Of a DNA stretch of 64,000 bases, positions 42,550 through 51,091 are shown one piece after another. Positions within the stretch are counted from its first letter, which is position 1. The number at the start of each line of letters is the position of its first letter. A program made the position numbers and the translations under genes. The stretch is taken from assembly GCF_036880985.1 (NCBI RefSeq), contig NZ_JBAJNO010000008.1:2047500-2111499 (forward strand). The letters are read 5' to 3'. The notes under the pieces were generated by a model. The model saw nothing but the letters and a program-made list of their open reading frames with translations. It ran no database searches and had not been told where the DNA came from. This DNA is from Limibacter armeniacum. Lineage in GTDB: Bacteria; Bacteroidota; Bacteroidia; Cytophagales; Flammeovirgaceae.

Positions 42550-45500
42550 ATGAGAATTTTTTACAAAACGATTTTTTTATTGAAGGTTTTATGCTGTTGC
42601 ATACCTTTTAGCATTTACGGTCAGTCTACTTCCCAAATGATTATCGATTGGGGAGAAACCACAAATGGACAGTTAGCAGAGCCTTATCGGGCAGTCAATG
42701 TATCTTTGATTTCAGCAGGCTACACCCATACAGCCATTGTAATGGATGGGGAGCTCAGAATAAATAATACTTCTACAGGTATTACCGATATTAAAGCAAT
42801 TGCTGCTGGTTTCTATTATACCATGTATCTGAAAAATGATGGAACAATTGGCGTGTTGGAATTTGATATTGGAAACGATTATATCACTTCAGCATCAATT
42901 CCCACAGTAGTCAACTCAGGTTCACCGGTTGTACAGATCGGTGCTGGAGATGACCATGCAGTTGTCCTAAAAGCAGATGGTACGTTGATCGCTTGGGGAG
43001 ATGATAAATATGGTCAGATATCCATTCCATCTACCATTACAGATGTGAAAAGCATTAGTGTAGGTAATTTTCATACCCTTGTTGTGAAGAACGACAATAC
43101 CGTAGATGGTTGGGGTAGAAATGACTATAACCAGACCGATGCAGCAACGATGTCAGCTCTTTCGGATGTGAAAATGGTAGCGGCGGGGGAGTTGCATTCA
43201 GTTGCGCTGAAGAATGATGGTTCTGTTGTCGCTTGGGGTGACAATACATTCCACCATCAGACTGAAGTCCCTACCGAGGTTGGTAACAAAGCAGAGTTTA
43301 TTGATGCAGGAAACCACCATACTGTAGCAGTATTGAATGACAATACGGTAGTGTCGTGGGGAAACCAAACCTTCAGGCAATCGAACGAGGTAGCCTTGTT
43401 AGAAGGAAGAAGCGTGAGTTTGGCATCGGCAGGTTATGGACATACGGTTGTGGTAGCCGATAATAAAGTGCCAACAAGTATTTCGTTGGATAATCTGGAA
43501 ATTCCTGAGAACGGTGATGTTGATTTGGTTGGCCAGTTGATCGCTACAGACCTTGATGCTGTGGACAGTTACGAGTTTGAACTGCCTATTGGTGAGTTAG
43601 ATAACAATTCATTTGGGATACTATACCCTGACGGACTTTATCATAGCAATGATGCATTCTATAGTAATCCGCCACTGAACTCATTTTTAGTTGCCAATCA
43701 GGAATTTAATTATGAGGAAGATAGCCTGTATGAAGTAAAAGTGATAGGGACTGATTTGGGTGGCCTTACAGTTGAAAGTGTATTTACTGTAAAAGTGACT
43801 GATGTCAACGAAGAACCTACTGCTATACATTTTTCGGGTGACAGCATTAGTGAAGATGCGCCAATCGGCACGTATGTAGGAACGCTTTCAACAGAAGATG
43901 AGGATCTCTACGATACGTATATATACAGCTTGGTAAGTGGTCAGGGAGACGGGGACAATGCCTCATTCTTTATTAGAAATGACAGTCTATTTACCAACGC
44001 GGAGCTTGATTATGACACCAAGAACACACTTTCGTTTAGGGTTGAATCATACGATGGTGCATTTAGAATTCAGGAGAACTTCATCGTAAATGTGATAAAG
44101 TCAGATCGAAATGAAGCTCCTACAGATATTCTTTTAAGCAACAATCAGGTAGATGAAGCACAACCTGCAGGGACAACAGTGGGGGTTTTTACAGCAGTAG
44201 ACCCTGATGATGGTGATACACATGTTTTCTCACTGATCAGTGGAGAATTGGATAATGCACTTTTCAGCCTTAATGGTGATGAGCTGGTGACAGCTACTGA
44301 GTTAGACTTTGAAACCAAGGCAGCCTACAGGATTTCTGTTGAGGTTAAGGATCAGGATGGTGAAACTTTTACCAAGCAGTTTGATATCATCGTCAATAAT
44401 GTAAATGAGGCTCCAGTTGATATCAGTTTGTCTAACAACGAGGTTGTAAGAAGTGATGCAATTACTGCCAATGCTTTGGTAGGAATCTTTACAGCTGAAG
44501 ATCCTGATAATGGAGATACACATTCTTTTGCACTGGTGGATGCTGCAGGATATGATCAGGCCTTCTTCGGAATGGCTAATGGCAATGAGCTAAGAACCAC
44601 TTCAGCTTTCCTCACATCAGATAAGACATCGTTTACAATTCTGGTTGCTGTTACGGATAACGGAACACCTTCCCTAAGTTTTGAGAAGGAATTTGTAATC
44701 AGGGTGCTGACACCTCCTGAGTTAGCAAATGCGGCTGTAACGGTAGAGGAAACGGTTGTTGCCAATACAATATTGGAAACACTTGTGGCGACAGGGGGTA
44801 CACCCAACTACTTGTATAGGATAGTTGGTGGAAATATCAATAGTCTCTTTGGCGTAAATGCAACGACAGGTGCATTTTATATAACTCAGGAAGGTGTATT
44901 GGACTACGCAACTAGAAACTTTTATGAGATTCAGGTGGAGGTGAAAGACCAAAACCTATTGGCTGATATTGCTACTGTCACTGTGGAGGTTGAAAAGCCG
45001 GTAGCACCGCCAGTAGTGGAAGATCAGGTATTTACAATTGCTGAAGATATTGAAAATGGGACCATTGTTGGAAAGGTGACAGCAAGTAGTGAGAAAGCAA
45101 CTTCATTTACTTTTGAAATCATTGAGGGAAATGAGGATGGAGTATTTGATATAAGTGAGGTGGAAGGAAATCTGTTGGTTGCGAACAATAGCACTATTGA
45201 TGTGTTGGTGAAATCATCATATGTGTTGAAGGTTGAAGTAACAGACAACTTGGGACTTTCTACAACTGCTACCATAATTGTTCAGATTGAAAATAAGAAC
45301 AATGCACCTTATGCAATTTACTTGGACAATGATGTAGTAAAAGAACTGACGCCTTCGGGTACTTTGGTTGGCAACCTGACTGCGGAAGATATTGACGTGG
45401 AAGATCAGCATTCATTTGAGTTGGTAGGAGAAGGTGATACTGATAATGCATTTTTTAGGATTGCTGGAAACCAGCTTTATGTGGCACAGGCCATTGTAAC

Positions 45501-45861
45501 TGAGGAAATCACCCTGTTTGTGAAAGTAAGAGCAACAGACAACGGGAACCCTACTTTATCTTATGAGGAAGTTTTGGCAATCAGTATCGAAACGCTACCA
45601 GAGCCTGTGGTTTACAACTCATTTACACCAAACGGTGATGGTTTCAATGATACTTGGTATATCACAGAACTGGATGATTACCCAGGCGTAAAGGTCGAGG
45701 TTTTTGATGCGACAGGACAGCGGGTATTCGAGTCAGTAGGTAATCATGAATGGAGTGGAAAGTACAATGGCAAAGTCTTGCCGGTTGGTAGCTATTTCTA
45801 TGTGATCACTTTTGCTGAAGGAATCAAGCCAATGAAAGGTACAGTTACAATTCTTAGGTAG
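42550..45861 (+). CDS. T9SS-exported surface protein: RCC1 repeats, cadherin repeats, type B sorting domain
   Basis: A 1103-residue surface protein. After a signal peptide, residues 30-305 hold RCC1-type repeats (HAVVLKADGTLIAWGDDKYG and similar, each with a V-x-A-W-G core). From about 307 to 1015 are about six cadherin-like repeats (DATDLDAVDSYEF-type openings, ...VKVTDVNE, DPDDGDTHVFSL). The last 80 residues are the gliding-type T9SS C-terminal domain (YNSFTPNGDGFNDTWYI to GSYFYVITF). The type B domain targets it to the T9SS. It begins a three-gene unit with a PorP/SprF protein and an OmpA protein. Confidence 0.9.
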   Translation: MRIFYKTIFLLKVLCCCIPFSIYGQSTSQMIIDWGETTNGQLAEPYRAVNVSLISAGYTHTAIVMDGELRINNTSTGITDIKAIAAGFYYTMYLKNDGTIGVLEFDIGNDYITSASIPTVVNSGSPVVQIGAGDDHAVVLKADGTLIAWGDDKYGQISIPSTITDVKSISVGNFHTLVVKNDNTVDGWGRNDYNQTDAATMSALSDVKMVAAGELHSVALKNDGSVVAWGDNTFHHQTEVPTEVGNKAEFIDAGNHHTVAVLNDNTVVSWGNQTFRQSNEVALLEGRSVSLASAGYGHTVVVADNKVPTSISLDNLEIPENGDVDLVGQLIATDLDAVDSYEFELPIGELDNNSFGILYPDGLYHSNDAFYSNPPLNSFLVANQEFNYEEDSLYEVKVIGTDLGGLTVESVFTVKVTDVNEEPTAIHFSGDSISEDAPIGTYVGTLSTEDEDLYDTYIYSLVSGQGDGDNASFFIRNDSLFTNAELDYDTKNTLSFRVESYDGAFRIQENFIVNVIKSDRNEAPTDILLSNNQVDEAQPAGTTVGVFTAVDPDDGDTHVFSLISGELDNALFSLNGDELVTATELDFETKAAYRISVEVKDQDGETFTKQFDIIVNNVNEAPVDISLSNNEVVRSDAITANALVGIFTAEDPDNGDTHSFALVDAAGYDQAFFGMANGNELRTTSAFLTSDKTSFTILVAVTDNGTPSLSFEKEFVIRVLTPPELANAAVTVEETVVANTILETLVATGGTPNYLYRIVGGNINSLFGVNATTGAFYITQEGVLDYATRNFYEIQVEVKDQNLLADIATVTVEVEKPVAPPVVEDQVFTIAEDIENGTIVGKVTASSEKATSFTFEIIEGNEDGVFDISEVEGNLLVANNSTIDVLVKSSYVLKVEVTDNLGLSTTATIIVQIENKNNAPYAIYLDNDVVKELTPSGTLVGNLTAEDIDVEDQHSFELVGEGDTDNAFFRIAGNQLYVAQAIVTEEITLFVKVRATDNGNPTLSYEEVLAISIETLPEPVVYNSFTPNGDGFNDTWYITELDDYPGVKVEVFDATGQRVFESVGNHEWSGKYNGKVLPVGSYFYVITFAEGIKPMKGTVTILR

Positions 45862-45890
45862 ACATTTTTTTAACTGTAAATTTTTTGAAA

Positions 45891-47045
45891 ATGAATTTGT
45901 TTAAATATATCAGTTCAGTGCTGTTGTTGCTGTTTTTTATGGCACATCAGGTGCATGCACAACAACCGCACGTTACCCAATACTCAGAAATTATTTCCAC
46001 CTATAACCCAGCCTTTACTGGGATAGAGAATTTCTCGGACTTCAACCTAGGCGTAAGACAGCAATGGGCAGGTGATGAAGGTGCTCCGACTACAATGTTC
46101 TTCAATTCGAACTTCACGATCGAAGGGAAGAGAAAGCGTTTTGGTAGACGTAAGTTGAAGTATAAGAGCCCATATGATATTGACAAGTTGGCTGAAGAGG
46201 TGGAGTACCCTGAAAATGCTTTGATGATCAGTGATCCATCCCTTTTTCACCGATATGTAAAAGACAGTATCAAGACATCAGTTAGAAGAATGGATTCCAA
46301 AACCAAGTCAGCGTTGAGGAAGAAGTTAAGGCAGAAGTCTTTTAGGTCACAACTGAAACATGGACTTGGAGCTGCTGTACTTTATCAGGAAGCGGGTGTT
46401 TTTACCTCATATCAGGTCAATGGTTCATATGCATTTCATATGCCTATTTCTAGAAAGTGGCAAGCAGCGATAGGGGTTGCCGGTGTGTACAGCAATAACC
46501 GCTTGAATGTCTCAGATTTGACTATCCGTGATGTCAATGACCCTACTTACATTGATTACCAGAGTATAGGGGGAGCCGAAGGTTATGGTTATTTGAATGT
46601 AGGAGCAACCATCTATAATGAGCACTTCTATGCAGGTTATTCATATACCAATATGTTAGGCAGCAGTTTGGGCGAAAGCCAGCTTCAACTTAATGAGAAA
46701 GCTATAGAAGATGTCCATAATATCTTGTTGGGACTGAGAATTGAAGCTGGAACAAAAATGTTGCTAACGCCTGGGATTCTAGTTCAGCAGAAACAATTGT
46801 CGCCATCAGTGGTCAACTTGAGCATGAAAGCTGTTTATGACAATAAGTTGATGGTAGGTGCCTATTACAGACATAAAGAGTCGGTAGATTTTATGGCAGG
46901 GATCATGATAACAGATGCCATCAAGGTGGGTTATGCATTTGATTATGCCCTTACAGAGTTGAAAACAAACAATGTGGGGACACACGAAGTATCGCTTCGT
47001 TTTATGATGGTTAAAGGCAAAGCCCCTTCTCCTTATATATGGTAA
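45891..47045 (+). CDS. PorP/SprF family T9SS outer-membrane protein
   Basis: PorP/SprF proteins bind type B cargo at the T9SS and anchor it. The 384-residue protein has a signal ending HAQQPH, the QYSEIISTYNPAFTG N-terminal box, LGVRQQWAGDEGAPTTMF and a barrel. Between about 78 and 155 is a basic, helical insert that separates two barrel strands, longer than in many relatives. A TTG two codons upstream (45885) is possible but ATG is preferred. It lies directly after the cargo gene (29 bp) and overlaps the next gene, so the three are coupled. Confidence 0.9.
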   Translation: MNLFKYISSVLLLLFFMAHQVHAQQPHVTQYSEIISTYNPAFTGIENFSDFNLGVRQQWAGDEGAPTTMFFNSNFTIEGKRKRFGRRKLKYKSPYDIDKLAEEVEYPENALMISDPSLFHRYVKDSIKTSVRRMDSKTKSALRKKLRQKSFRSQLKHGLGAAVLYQEAGVFTSYQVNGSYAFHMPISRKWQAAIGVAGVYSNNRLNVSDLTIRDVNDPTYIDYQSIGGAEGYGYLNVGATIYNEHFYAGYSYTNMLGSSLGESQLQLNEKAIEDVHNILLGLRIEAGTKMLLTPGILVQQKQLSPSVVNLSMKAVYDNKLMVGAYYRHKESVDFMAGIMITDAIKVGYAFDYALTELKTNNVGTHEVSLRFMMVKGKAPSPYIW

Positions 47046-48502
47046 TGATTAGCAAACTAAGAGATATTTTACCCATGATTTTTCGATATATAGGCAGCCT
47101 TATATTGGCGCTGCTTGCTGTAGCTTTTGTTCAGAAGGCAAGAGCCCAGGAGCTATTTGAATTTGACCAACCTAGGAAGCTGGTAAGTGAAGAAATAAAT
47201 TCCGGTGCGGAAGAAATCCTGCCACTACTCTCACCTGATGGGATGACATTGTATTTTACCCGATTTATCCATCAGGACAATAAAGGAGGAAAATTTAGAG
47301 GTCAGGATATATGGAGAAGTATCCGCAAGGATGGCAGATGGCTGACACCTGAACCGATGTCTGAATTCAATACCATCGGAAACAATGCAGTGATTGGTAT
47401 TCACAAGGATGGGAAGCGCCTTTACTTGATGGAATCCTTGAAAGGGAATGTCCAGATTCAGTACTCTGACTTGAAAGATGGTAAATGGCAGAAACCTGTT
47501 TCTATGAAGGTCGAGGGGCTAAATGATATCAGTGCCATGTATATGAACGGTGATGGCGATGTATTGCTTTTGGCAATGAGAAGAGGTGATTCCGTAGGTT
47601 ACGATGACCTCTATGTTTGCTTCAAGTACAAGGGCTGGCACCGTTTCCATCAGGTAAAGGAAGGGGAATCTGAACAGGAGTGGTGGTCAGAGCCAATCCA
47701 TTTAGGAGAAAAGCTTAACTCCTCAAAAACGGAAATGTCCCCATACTTAAGTCCTGACGGCAAGACTTTGTATTTCTCAAGCAATCGCCATGGAGGTAGG
47801 GGAAGTGCTGACATTTATTATGCTCATAGGTTGGATGATACATGGCAAAATTGGTCAGAACCTGTAAACCTGAGAGCCGTCAACTCTGAAGGATATGATG
47901 GTTACTTTGTCATGGCAGACAGCAGTAGAGCACTTTTGGCTAGTAACCGTGAACATTACCGCAGGTTGGCAGACATTTTTGTGGTTAAAATGAGGGAAAA
48001 GAAAGAGGCTGTTTTAGCTAAAAAGGAAACCTCAGAGAATACTGAAGTCGCTAAGGATGGTGAAAATAAGTTAGAGGACAGTACCTCAACTGAAGAAGTC
48101 ATTAATGGAGAAGAAAGGAAGAAGGTGTTAAACAAAGACGAAAAACATTTTTTCCTGTTTGCTACAGGCTCATCTGAGTTACTACTCAATCATTTGCCTA
48201 TGTTGGAACAGTTGGTTTATACCATGAAACAGTTACCTTCTTTAACGATTCTTTTGGATGGACATACGGATTTTGTTGGGGATAAAAAGGCGAATATCAA
48301 GCTTTCAGAAGACAGAACAGCTGCCATTCGTGACTTTTTGATTGCCCATGAGATCACAGAAGATAGAATTGCTATTGAGTATCATGGAGAGGAAAAGCCA
48401 CTAGCCGATAATTACAGCAGAGAAGGTAGACAACAGAACAGAAGGGTCGAATTCACTTTAATGGATTCCCGTGACGTTTCTACCTCAAGTCTTAAAAAGT
48501 AG
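47039..48502 (+). CDS. PD40-repeat OmpA-family protein (T9SS partner)
   Basis: A 487-residue protein with a signal/anchor (MVMISKLRDI... ending ARAQE), four or more PD40/WD40-like beta-propeller repeats (LSPDGMTLYFTRF, LSPDGKTLYFSSNRHGG), a charged linker (about 325-380) and a C-terminal OmpA peptidoglycan-binding domain (about 380-480: LLDGHTDFVGDKKANIKLSEDRTAAIRDFL). Its start overlaps the PorP/SprF stop; an ATG at 47045 forms a TAATG junction and is an equally good start. This pairing is typical of T9SS cargo-anchoring modules (PorE-like). Confidence 0.9.
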   Translation: MVMISKLRDILPMIFRYIGSLILALLAVAFVQKARAQELFEFDQPRKLVSEEINSGAEEILPLLSPDGMTLYFTRFIHQDNKGGKFRGQDIWRSIRKDGRWLTPEPMSEFNTIGNNAVIGIHKDGKRLYLMESLKGNVQIQYSDLKDGKWQKPVSMKVEGLNDISAMYMNGDGDVLLLAMRRGDSVGYDDLYVCFKYKGWHRFHQVKEGESEQEWWSEPIHLGEKLNSSKTEMSPYLSPDGKTLYFSSNRHGGRGSADIYYAHRLDDTWQNWSEPVNLRAVNSEGYDGYFVMADSSRALLASNREHYRRLADIFVVKMREKKEAVLAKKETSENTEVAKDGENKLEDSTSTEEVINGEERKKVLNKDEKHFFLFATGSSELLLNHLPMLEQLVYTMKQLPSLTILLDGHTDFVGDKKANIKLSEDRTAAIRDFLIAHEITEDRIAIEYHGEEKPLADNYSREGRQQNRRVEFTLMDSRDVSTSSLKK

Positions 48503-48620
48503 TTTCTTTTTAGGGGTAAATTGTTACCTGAAGTCTTTATGGCAAAGCATTTGCAATCTTAGTTGGTGTATTTTTCACTATGCGACCAAAGCATGTGAAT
48601 TCATTAAAATGGATTAACAA

Positions 48621-48848
48621 ATGAGAATGAGTTCAAACCTACTAAGACGTTCAGTTAGCATCATCACTATTGCCGCTATCTCTACTTTTATGTACAGTTG
48701 TACAGGTATTTACCATGTAGGAGCCAAAAGACCAGTTTACAGATCTTCAGGCAGCAGTAGTAAATCAATACCTCCGGGACAAATGAAAAAGATGACAGGA
48801 TCGAAGTCAGCTAAATCATATGCTCCTGGGCAAAGAAAAAAACACTAA
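48621..48848 (+). CDS. Small basic lipoprotein (PPGQ-K-G-SAK type)
   Basis: A 75-residue lipoprotein: signal then YSC at Cys27. The mature part has two PGQ-type motifs, IPPGQMKKMTGSKSAK and YAPGQRKKH, and is very basic. Short proteins with these motifs are common in Bacteroidota and are often wrongly named as quinol oxidase subunits. The real function is unknown. It stands alone before a terminator. Confidence 0.7.
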   Translation: MRMSSNLLRRSVSIITIAAISTFMYSCTGIYHVGAKRPVYRSSGSSSKSIPPGQMKKMTGSKSAKSYAPGQRKKH

Positions 48849-48877
48849 CGTAAATTTTCAGTCAAAAAATTTACTTC

Positions 48878-48917
48878 AGCGTCTGATCTCATTTGAAGGT
48901 CAGACGCTATTTTTTTG
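48878..48917 (+). terminator. Terminator after the small lipoprotein gene
   Basis: 9-bp perfect arms (AGCGTCTGA / TCAGACGCT) and eight T. Confidence 0.85.
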
Positions 48918-49071
48918 TGAAAATTGTTCCCATTTCTCCACAATTTGTAGTTGAATTCCAACATACAACCTCTCAAAATCTTCATTTCAGACTCATTTTC
49001 AGTTTGGTACAGTACTTTCACTCTATTAGGTAAACAAGACAATAACGTCAATGGAATAAAATCATATAGCG

Positions 49072-49545
49072 ATGCTCTATTTAAAATATAAGACTGCTGG
49101 CTTCCTGTTGGTTTGCTGGTTACTTCCTCTTTTTATACTTGCTCAAGAGACAAGCTTGAATCAAGTCGAGCAAGTAACAGAAAGAGGTCAATCAAGCAAC
49201 ACTTTGGAAGTAGCAGTAGAGAATGTATTGACAGGAGAGGGTAACCTGATGCTCGAACTGAGAGATGTCCATAAGAGATCGATATCCAGAAAGATGGTTG
49301 ATGCTTTGGAGGGCGAAACACAGGTTTACTTTGAAGATATTCCAGATGGTCAATACGAATTACGTGTTTACCATGATGCAAACGACAACAAGAAATTAGA
49401 TAAAAATCTGGTAGGTATCCCGCAAGAAGGGTATGGGTTCTCCAATAATCCGGATGCCAGCCTTGGAAAACCCTCTTTCAAGAAAAGGCTTTTTGAGGTA
49501 GATGGAGATAGCCAAATATCCATAGGACTTACTTATAGAAGATAA
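49072..49545 (+). CDS. DUF2141 domain secreted protein
   Basis: A 157-residue protein with a signal peptide (ends ...LFILAQE) and a DUF2141 domain. Visible are LEVAVENVLTGEGNLMLEL, GQYELRVYHDANDNKKLDKNLVGIPQEGYGFSNN, where the HDxNxNxKLDxN part resembles a calcium-binding loop. The family's function is not established; members are periplasmic or surface proteins. It precedes the CsbD gene by 65 bp. Confidence 0.85.
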   Translation: MLYLKYKTAGFLLVCWLLPLFILAQETSLNQVEQVTERGQSSNTLEVAVENVLTGEGNLMLELRDVHKRSISRKMVDALEGETQVYFEDIPDGQYELRVYHDANDNKKLDKNLVGIPQEGYGFSNNPDASLGKPSFKKRLFEVDGDSQISIGLTYRR

Positions 49546-49609
49546 TATGGCAGTCTGATCGTACTGCTTTGTGACAGTAATTGATGTACAACCCAAAACA
49601 GATAGAAAA

Positions 49610-49819
49610 ATGAACAAGCTAATCACAGAAGGTAACTGGAACGAGTTCAAAGGTATCGTAAAACAGAAATATGGTAACCTTGTAAATGATGATGAAACAT
49701 GGGCTGAAGGTAAGGCAGATGAGATCATCGGACGTATTCAGCAGGAAACTGGTAAAACAAAAGAACAGATTGACGCTGAGCTGAAGAAGCATTACGAGGC
49801 TTTCAGGACTCGACACTAG
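49610..49819 (+). CDS. CsbD-like stress-response protein
   Basis: A 69-residue CsbD family protein: LITEGNWNEFKGIVKQKYGNL, WAEGKADEIIGRIQQETGKTKEQI. CsbD proteins are small, soluble and usually induced by general stress. The start MNKLITEGNW is the natural N-terminus; the open frame runs 13 codons further up. The tiny DUF5670-type membrane gene follows, a pairing that suggests shared stress control. Confidence 0.9.
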   Translation: MNKLITEGNWNEFKGIVKQKYGNLVNDDETWAEGKADEIIGRIQQETGKTKEQIDAELKKHYEAFRTRH

Positions 49820-49873
49820 TAATGAGCTGAACCCAACAGCTAATTGAATTTTCAACCACAACTAACTAAAGTC

Positions 49874-50026
49874 ATGAGTAATTTATTGTATTTGATCGCC
49901 GTCATTTTAATCATTGGTTGGGTACTGGGGTTCTTTGTATACAGTGCCGGTAACCTGATCCACATTCTGTTGGTGATTGCTGTTGCAGCAGTTGCCCTAA
50001 GATTGATTAGAGGTCGATCAATTTAG
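49874..50026 (+). CDS. Lmo0937/DUF5670-like small membrane protein
   Basis: A 50-residue protein with two membrane helices (LLYLIAVILIIGWVLGFFVY and LIHILLVIAVAAVALRLI) and a short basic tail, matching the Lmo0937/DUF5670 family. The start MSNLLYLIAV is typical. It follows the CsbD gene and is closed by a very strong terminator. The function is unknown. Confidence 0.85.
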   Translation: MSNLLYLIAVILIIGWVLGFFVYSAGNLIHILLVIAVAAVALRLIRGRSI

Positions 50027-50053
50027 GAAACAACACATACATATAATATCAGA

Positions 50054-50093
50054 ACGGCTCGAATTACTGTTGGTAATTCGAGCCGTATTTTTG
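50054..50093 (+). terminator. Terminator after the CsbD/DUF5670 genes
   Basis: Perfect 14-bp stem (ACGGCTCGAATTAC / GTAATTCGAGCCGT), 5-nt loop, T-rich tail. Confidence 0.9.
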
Positions 50094-50245
50094 TGTGCTA
50101 AAGTAAACTTAAGTCATTGTGTATGTTGCATTGTTTTCAATTTCAAGTCAGAAAGAAAGGAATGAAAAAGAAAGCCATGATGTTTATTGCAATAATGTGT
50201 TACTTCACCCAAATTGAGCGGTAAGCAAAATTAAAATAATAGACT

Positions 50246-51004
50246 ATGAAAAGGGTTTCTACTATCATTCTGCTGTTTTTGATAATGGGGTGTGCTACCA
50301 ATGAAAAAAAACAGGAGCAGTCCAAGGGTGAAAATAAGGAGATTGTATTGCGCTCAACGGAAGAAGAGAACACTCATGATTTTATTGCTGAAGGGCATCA
50401 GCCCAATTGGACACTGAGTATAGACTTTGATAAGAAAGTAACATTTAAGCTGGCTGACGGCAAGGGGATCGAAACCCCTGTTCCTTCTCCGGTTTGGGCA
50501 GAGTCCAGTGTTACTTATTATTCGGAAGTGGAGAGTGGAAAGCTGGCAATTATCATTAATGACAAGCAGTGTGAGGATACGGAGAACGAAAAAGTGTATC
50601 CGCATAATGTAGAAGTAAAGTTTGATGGCAAAACCTACAGTGGTTGCGGACAACATTCCTTCAATTACAGGTTGCACGATATCTGGGTGTTACACACTTT
50701 TGAAGGACACAATGAGGAGTTGGATGCAGCAAAGGAAAGACCCAGGTTGGAGCTGTTTCCTGCTCATGAAAAAATGTTGGGGCAGGCAGGGTGCAATCAG
50801 ATTCAGGGACAGATCAAAGCCAGAGGTGAGCGTTTGGCATTTAGCAGTATTACAGCCACACGGAAAAGTTGCCCTGATATTCAACTTGAGACAGCTTTTC
50901 TCAAAGCACTTTCAGATAAGGAATATACCTATGAGTTTATCGAGGGTGTGTTGTCTTTGATGGAGAATGACAAGGTAATTATGACCTTCAAGAGAACAGA
51001 TTGA
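50246..51004 (+). CDS. META-domain lipoprotein with a COG3650-like N-terminus
   Basis: A 252-residue lipoprotein (Cys16 in IMGCATN). Residues 45-145 resemble the COG3650 domain (DFIAEGHQPNWTLSIDFDKK, CGQHSFNY). Residues 150-250 are a META/HslJ domain (ERPRLELFPAHEKMLGQAGCNQIQGQ, then the ITATRKSCPD motif). The N-terminal part is found fused to META domains in many envelope proteins; function is unclear, possibly in envelope stress. A bidirectional terminator follows. Confidence 0.85.
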   Translation: MKRVSTIILLFLIMGCATNEKKQEQSKGENKEIVLRSTEEENTHDFIAEGHQPNWTLSIDFDKKVTFKLADGKGIETPVPSPVWAESSVTYYSEVESGKLAIIINDKQCEDTENEKVYPHNVEVKFDGKTYSGCGQHSFNYRLHDIWVLHTFEGHNEELDAAKERPRLELFPAHEKMLGQAGCNQIQGQIKARGERLAFSSITATRKSCPDIQLETAFLKALSDKEYTYEFIEGVLSLMENDKVIMTFKRTD

Positions 51005-51025
51005 AACAGTTTTAGGAACTAAATA

Positions 51026-51071
51026 AAAAGGGCACTGTCAAGTAATTAGCATTACTGACAGTGCCTTTTTT
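51026..51071 (+). terminator. Bidirectional terminator, META gene / DASS gene
   Basis: GGCACTGTCA / TGACAGTGCC with a second GTAAT/ATTAC helix inside, and T-runs on both strands. Confidence 0.88.
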
Positions 51072-51091
51072 CAATCAAATAACCAAATTAA

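Noticed and set aside
48621-48848. Naming this protein a quinol oxidase subunit
   Set aside because: Similar proteins carry that name in databases, but a single lipid-anchored basic peptide with no membrane helix after the signal cannot be such a subunit.
50162-50224. Possible 20-residue peptide MKKKAMMFIAIMCYF...
   Set aside because: Signal-like but too short and placed between a terminator and the META gene; the AGGA lies only about two bases before the ATG.
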